A stretch of 64,000 nucleotides of DNA, taken from positions 12,780,184 to 12,844,183 of the forward strand of contig CM024168.1 of the NCBI GenBank assembly GCA_013433145.1, given 5' to 3'. The position numbers and the translations under genes are program-made. The notes below the pieces were generated by a model that ran no database searches, was not told where the DNA came from, and saw only the letters and a list, made by a program, of their open reading frames with translations. How positions within the stretch are numbered: position 1 is the stretch's first letter; each line of letters begins with the position of its first letter. The stretch comes from Ascaris suum (lineage: Eukaryota > Nematoda > Chromadorea > Rhabditida > Ascarididae). Below, piece by piece: positions 42,582 through 64,000 of this stretch.

Positions 42582-45500
42582 TATTGCTGCATTTGAATGA
42601 TCTCTCGAAGGGAAAGAGGAGATTAAAAAAGACGAAATTTCACCGGAGAGGGACATCAAAACTGAGGCATGTTAGGTTGAACATCAAATCCCTCACTTCA
42701 TATGTCGGGGATCCCACGTATCTCAATCAGACTGAATGCGAACGGTCGGTTTTTGCGCCGACACGTTATTATCACAATGGGAGTTGGTGTGTCGTAACAG
42801 TATTTAACCCACACGATTATTCTAGAAATGCATTAAATAGTAATGCAGATCTTCAATGATTTCTGGAATGTTGAGCTGTAACTTAGCTTGTGATTTGCCT
42901 TGTTGTCTTTATTGCCGAATATTGTAAGAGTGGCTGGGCAGTATTCATTGGGCCAATTCCTCATTATCTCATTATCAAGGAGTCGTGAACGACATTGAGT
43001 TGCAGTCCTTGTTTCGTGTTTTCCTCTATATTAAGCAGAATAAGAGGTAAACCGTTTGAAAAATGCTTGAATGTCCCTCAGAGGTGGCTCGACGGAATAA
43101 CCTTCGGTTTGAAGGTCACTGCTTAGTGGTAAAGTAAAGTGCCTCTGAGATGAATTCCTCGCTACGAAGACGTATTTTAGTGGACACTTGCTGGGAACTG
43201 GTTGGAGGGAAAGACAGAAAACGGTATGAAATATGCCGTAGAGATTGCCCGAGCACCGGGGATCTATGGTTGAATGCTCTTCTACCCTAAGAATATAATT
43301 TTTTGCTTGGGAATTGTGTTAGTTTATGGCCAGTAAACTTGGGAGGATATGACTGAATCAAGATTAGCCTCAGTTTTCGAAGATGTCGGTTGGTGGTGCA
43401 TGCTTTCAAGGTGAAGCGTGCCGTGTTTATTAAAGAGGACATATGGTGCCGAGTGTTGGTACAGCACCCTTACCGAAGAAGGCGATATCTGCAACGTCGG
43501 CTCGTGGTAGAGTTCAATGCAACCAGTAGCAGCAGATGAACTTTAAATTCACTGCAGTTCTCACTCTGTACCTTGCTGTGCTTCCATTAAAAGGCCTCAC
43601 GTATACTTCCCACTCCTGCTGCACATAGCCGACGCAGAAAAAACATCCTGGTCATCTGCTGCATCCTTCTGAACCGCTGTTTTGCTTTACTTAACGGTTC
43701 AGAGAATCAGTGATGGCAGTGACGAGATCAGTCCAGACGTGTGTACTGCTTAGGCCCTGCGTGTTGATTATCCCGGGCAGAAGATACCTCTTGCAATTGC
43801 AAAGAGATGGAGACGATCTCCTCGGGTGGAACACCTTACAAAATCTCGTTGAAGATCTAATATATTTCAAGCACCGAAGGTGAAGGGCTGGGAAGGGAAG
43901 CCTGGCGTTTCCCAACATGGGATAGTGAGCTTATGGCAGACATTGTCTAGGATTCCTTCTGCTGGGGCTCGGTTGAATTTGTGCAACGCGCCAATCACGA
44001 ACACTAAAGTGCGTGCAGACACATGAGACAATGGGACAAGTGGAGCATTCTACACGGGCTGGCATGATATGCTCGTTCATCTGGCCTGCTATTTTCAGAA
44101 GGTACTAAGAAGAGCGAACGTCCGTGGTTTGAATTCGGATATCGAGCTGAAACCAGGAACAAGCAGACAAACACATAGACACGCGCGAGCGGGCGCTGCC
44201 ACAACGCGTTCCCGCAAAGCAGTATGCGGGAATGCGTGGTGCCCTTTTCCGGCTACAGGGAAGAAAAATTCCTGGCCCCACATATTCTTTGTTCGGACCT
44301 GTTTAGTTCTTTGACAGCATTAAGCGCAAATACGAAAAGAAATCAACCGAAATTTTACTGTTTTTTCGGCATGAAGAAGTGAACAGTTCGTATATGTATG
44401 AACGATTACAGCAAAATAATACATAATTTAAAGATGAATAATAATAAATAAAAATAAAAGCTGACAATCGGTTCTTGGAACAAAAGGCCAAACTGGACCG
44501 CATGTGTATGCGCAGAATTGACATAAAATGGCAAAATGCGGTATACAAAAACCACAGCCGAAACCAACTATCTCGAAACGTACAACGTTTAGCAAGTCGT
44601 TGCAAAATCACATATCTCTGGTAAAAATTTCACAACACAGTATACTCTTCGCTCTTCTGTACAACGATAAACTAATCAACAACTGACAATCACTGCGAAT
44701 GCAATCGTTAAAGGGAAGATAAATAGATTCAAGGCTTTAGCTTCTTGAGCTTCAGCTTAAAATAAAGCTCCACTAAGAGAAAATCCAAAAGCCCCCTAAT
44801 AGTAACATTTCAAATAGATCCCATTTTGATATGCGAGAATAGCTGAAACGATACTCCGTATGATTATAAGATAAAATTACGCCACTTAAGATACCTATGA
44901 CGCTAGCTTTTTAGCTCGGCGCTTCCGATACGATCACCATAGAAATTTACCGAAGGGTCACATAATTCGGACGACGATGCAATTATCAAAGCCGTTAGGC
45001 CACATTTTGGGACTTCAAACTGCATTCCTGCTGGTTTTTGGACTTACACTCGTCCAAGTGCACTGTTTCAGAGTCGAAAATTAAGGAAACGCGGAAACGG
45101 GAGCAAAAGCCCTCTCAGCCTTTATGAACAATTAAGAACAAAGACGGCTTAAAGAACAACAGTCATTCTCAAGGAGTATTAAACAGTGAAAGCAATAAAT
45201 GAAGAGAGCAAAGAGTGGAAGAACAATTACAAAAGCACCTCGTTCGCTTGTTTAGTGAAGCGGAAGTGCTAACATCATACTGCAACACTGCAACAACTAG
45301 CAGCACAGAGGAAGAAATGAGGTGAGAAGTGTGAGAGTTCAATAATATGGGAGAACGAGATAGGGAAGTGAATGCACGAAGTCCCACAGCTTTTTAAGGA
45401 ACCTTCATGCCTATAAGGCGAAGAAATCACAAGGGTGCTCTTTTGCATTTGCCCAACCGAATTTCTCGGGCGAGCTGAAGAGAAGTCACTTATCTTACCT

Positions 45501-46847
45501 ATTCATTCGGCAACCGCAGACCAGCAAATCCACATATAACGTGTAAAACTTCACATTTCATTCTCAACTTTTAAGAAGCCTTTCAGCGAGACATCAGCTG
45601 CAGGAAACCGTCGCTTTGATAGTAAACGACAACAAATCGAACCCTCTTAGAATTGCATCATAAAAAGGGCAGCCACTACCAATCCACTATTAGGTGTCAT
45701 GGAATACTGGGTTAACAAGAAAACGTTTGCTACCTACATGAACGAACTCTAGGATGATCATTGGCTTGGTGAACATTGGCAAGGCAAAATGTTTCATGCA
45801 TGGTACCGGACTTTTCGGGCAAAATTCCTCTAGGATTATTTGTTTCTAATTATTTTTGTGGGATACTGAAAGAAGGAGATGAAGGAAACTGTTTCTAACA
45901 TTTCCATGGACAGCAAGTCTTTTTGAGTATCATGACGGGAGATACGGGTGGTTTAAATCCCTGCCCAAAGGTTTAAAGGAGAGTCATTCAGTATTAAGGT
46001 GTAAAACTGAGGTCCTTTGGATAGTTGTCGACAATGTCGGATACCATTCGAATTCATCGAAATTTCTCTCCGGTTGCATCACAGCAGTGATGGCTATTCA
46101 AATTAAGAGAGGCGTTGAATTTTGAAGTCATCTAAAACATTCCCGAAAATTTGTGTCAATTACAGCTGCAGACTAACGGACTGAATTGGATGTTTCCGTA
46201 CTTCTGAAATGCAGAATATGGAGGATTTCCTTAAAAATGCACAAAAGCAGTTTGATCCGGTTGCACTCAGAATCATAAGCGAGTATTTTACGTTATAAAA
46301 TAAACCACAACTATTCCTCGTAATAGGTCCCTCATTATGCACCATAGAAAGCTAACAGATTCGAATGCTCTCCTTTCACAGCGCTACCTGAATTTTCGCA
46401 AATATCGAATTGAGGAGTGGAAAAAACGGTCGAAGAAAAAACAATTCGGCGTTTTTCAAGTGTACTTTTGCAACGAAATAAAGGATTAACCCTCCAAGAA
46501 GTGAAAAAATGACGTTCGAGCATCTAAAATACGAAAACAACGTCAGTGAACGTTGAAACGCCAAAGGCAGTAGAAGACAATAAAATACATTCACCACAGG
46601 AAATTGTCACAACTTCAGATTACTTGATTAAACAGAAGTGATAGATCATTCTCTCTCGCAGCCTTAACGCAAGGACGCTCGCCACTCGGAAACCTCTCTT
46701 CACAAACAAGGAAAAGTACTGACAAAAACAGATTGAGAGATAGCACCTATCCATGCCTGTGTGTTAGGTCCTGAGGAACGGAACTCCTTAGATGCGTGAG
46801 CATGCCGATCAACATGCGAACCTATGCAACGGGATAGCAAAATAGCA
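42582..46847. other. Convergent intergenic region, no supported gene
   Basis: Between the converging Nup43-like gene (+) and the minus-strand genes to the right. An 8-bp inverted repeat (CTCAGAGG/CCTCTGAG) flanks about 60 bp near 43080-43150. Minus-strand ORFs at 46160-46600 look hydrophobic but lack splice support. No gene identified. Confidence 0.4.
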
Positions 46848-47408
46848 TTAACGTGGCGCGCGCATAATCGGATCGTTCAAATCATTCACATGTAGAAGAA
46901 AATACAATCGCTGGATATCAAATATGCAAATTTTTGCGAGAAAAACGAACTCGCAAATCGTTGAGGAATTCAGCAGGAAACGAATGACGAGATAAGCTAG
47001 CGCCCCCGACTGCAGTTGTAAAACAGCAACAAATATCATACGAAATGCGGCGGAAACAACTGCAATTGTAAAAATCTCAAACTAAGAAGTTGAGCACAAT
47101 ACATACCCACCAACGATGATGGCCGTCTACACGCCACGGATCAAAAATCTCTCGTACTACTTCCACCTTGCTGAAAATTCTCCCCGACTCTCTGTTCATC
47201 TGATGAGCTATTAAGTAGACGGGTGAATATTTCTGTAATGAGTTCAAATTAGTTAGACAGCTGAGAAAATAAGATCATAATTTTGTGGCGAGATGGCAAA
47301 ATACCTAAATAAACTAAGTCGTCAGGTCACTCGTGGAAGTTTTTGGAAAAATCCGCTAAAAGCGATCATCGTCGCAAAGTGGGCTCGGAAGGGAAGAAAG
47401 CTGCACAT
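46848..47408 (-). CDS. Candidate small gene just downstream of the PPP1R16-like gene, 3 exons
   Basis: Exons 47331-47408, 47107-47232 and 46848-47009, all phase 0, would encode 121 residues. The middle exon is the most convincing: CATTACAG acceptor, GTATGT donor, and 42 codons reading KYSPVYLIAHQMNRES then EVVREIFDPWRVDGHH. The last exon is hydrophobic (LAYLVIRFLLN). The proposed ATG lies only 120 nt after the stop codon of the gene upstream, a spacing typical of nematode operons. A phase-compatible alternative exon (47366-47511) overlaps the proposed start, so the 5' end is unsure. No family recognised. Confidence 0.3.
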
Positions 47409-47528
47409 TGAGAACCCGAACGAATAATATCCATCAGCTGTTCGATAGAACTCTCCCTTTTCTCCAATTTAATAAGAGAGAGGACGGAGATGAATGCGTG
47501 CCGTGAAATCACTGTAGAAGCCGAGACT

Positions 47529-63008
<15,480 letters not shown>

Positions 63009-64000
63009 GTAAAAATGTTGGGCATAACAAACAAACTTCCCCTTCAGATTCGACAGAAACGTCTGATGCTGTTCAAAGCTTTTTGAAATAATGCGAACGG
63101 ATGTTTTGGATTTTTTCTTACTTTGAAGCAAGAGAAAATAATAGTTGCAAATAATGACCACATATATATCCGAATCCTCCCTCTTGCCCTCTTTTAATTT
63201 TGTGCTCTTTAGTTGCCAGATGCAGATGACCAATAGATCATCGTTCTCCATTTGATTCCTATTCAAAGAAATAGCATGCAAATGAGCACTTCATTCGACG
63301 GGGCATTTTTTCCAGTTAGATATCCGAGTCCTCCCAGCTCATCTCCTATTGCATCGAATTTATCTGAGACGATGCATATTCGCACCGTTCTGTGGCTCGT
63401 TTGTGGAAATCAAATGCAAACAACGCATCCCGAAGAAATCAGAGTTCTTAGTATTACAGAAAAACCGTGCGCATTTCCTTAACAAGTATAACATGACGTA
63501 TCATGCAGATGATTCAAAAGGCTTTCTGCACCAGCATCCTGCAGCACTTTGAAATAAGTTGGAAACTTTCGTGCCTTCCTACAACCCCCCCCCCCCCTCA
63601 AAGAAAGCATTTCAGCAGCGTATCGTTGCTGCACTGGCTTATTTCTCACTGTTTACACTGGCTGTGAGTGAGCAGCCGTTTAGAGTTTACTTGTACTTTT
63701 AGAGAAACTGGTTGGCGTTTGCGCGAGCAACTGTACGAACTCATCACTGGACAACAGCTAACACAAATTTCAGCTTCTTGCAACCCCTGCCGCATTGTTT
63801 ACAAAAACTTGCTTGGATAGGCGGATTTTCGGGCAGTGGGTTTTCGAGGATCGGAGAATTACAGAAACGCGGAGGGGGAAGGGTATTCTAGAACAGATAT
63901 ACCCAACCCACTCTCCGCGCGACATTAACTGACATCGGGATGTGTTTTTCCATATACCTGAAAGGTGAAAGGTTTGAAAAGATGAGGACCGAGCTCCCTT
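63009..64000. other. Right end, no supported gene
   Basis: Upstream flank of the proposed PPP1R16-like start. Contains a C13 tract at 63585-63597. Nothing else recognised. Confidence 0.4.

Overview
This looks like about 64 kb of nuclear DNA from a parasitic nematode, most likely a clade V strongylid (hookworm or Haemonchus relatives). The reasons are AT-rich sequence, small phase-consistent exons separated by introns of tens of bases to several kb, nematode-style TTTCAG/TTGCAG acceptors, a nematode-type macrophage migration inhibitory factor (MIF) homologue, long poly(C)/poly(G) tracts like those known from Caenorhabditis, and a decayed LINE. I built the gene models by hand, matching splice sites, reading phase and recalled protein families. 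The main models close in frame from end to end, apart from one gene that needs a single-base correction in a C run. No database was searched.

Left part (0-31 kb): a small predicted membrane protein gene (+) and an elongator tRNA-Met (+) come first. Then comes a 10-exon, membrane-anchored, atypical cathepsin B-like protease (-, 3.7-12.3 kb). A poorly resolved 10-kb stretch follows, with tandem repeats and two weak small-gene candidates. After it lie a predicted two-membrane-segment protein (-, 22.4-24.6 kb) and a complete 7-exon vps-20/CHMP6 gene of the ESCRT-III complex (-, 25.4-30.6 kb). The second intron of vps-20 holds an exon-like ORF on the opposite strand.

Right part (31-64 kb): a complete 3-exon MIF gene (+, 34.4-35.8 kb) is followed by a WD-repeat nucleoporin of the Nup43 type (+, 38.6-42.6 kb, 5' end not found). 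One Nup43 intron carries a 191-bp TA microsatellite. Next is a long gene for a PPP1R16-type (MYPT3/TIMAP) PP1 targeting subunit (-, 47.5-63.0 kb). It has four ankyrin-type repeats, a PP1-docking motif and a C-terminal CaaX box. One intron contains a degenerate LINE reverse transcriptase, and one exon carries an apparent one-base frameshift in a C run. A weak candidate for a second small gene lies just downstream on the same strand.

The genes do not form one pathway: they cover proteolysis, endosomal sorting, a secreted cytokine-like protein, the nuclear pore and phosphatase targeting. The most interesting objects are the cathepsin-like protein, the two unrecognised membrane-protein genes and the apparent conserved pairing of the cathepsin and vps-20 genes.
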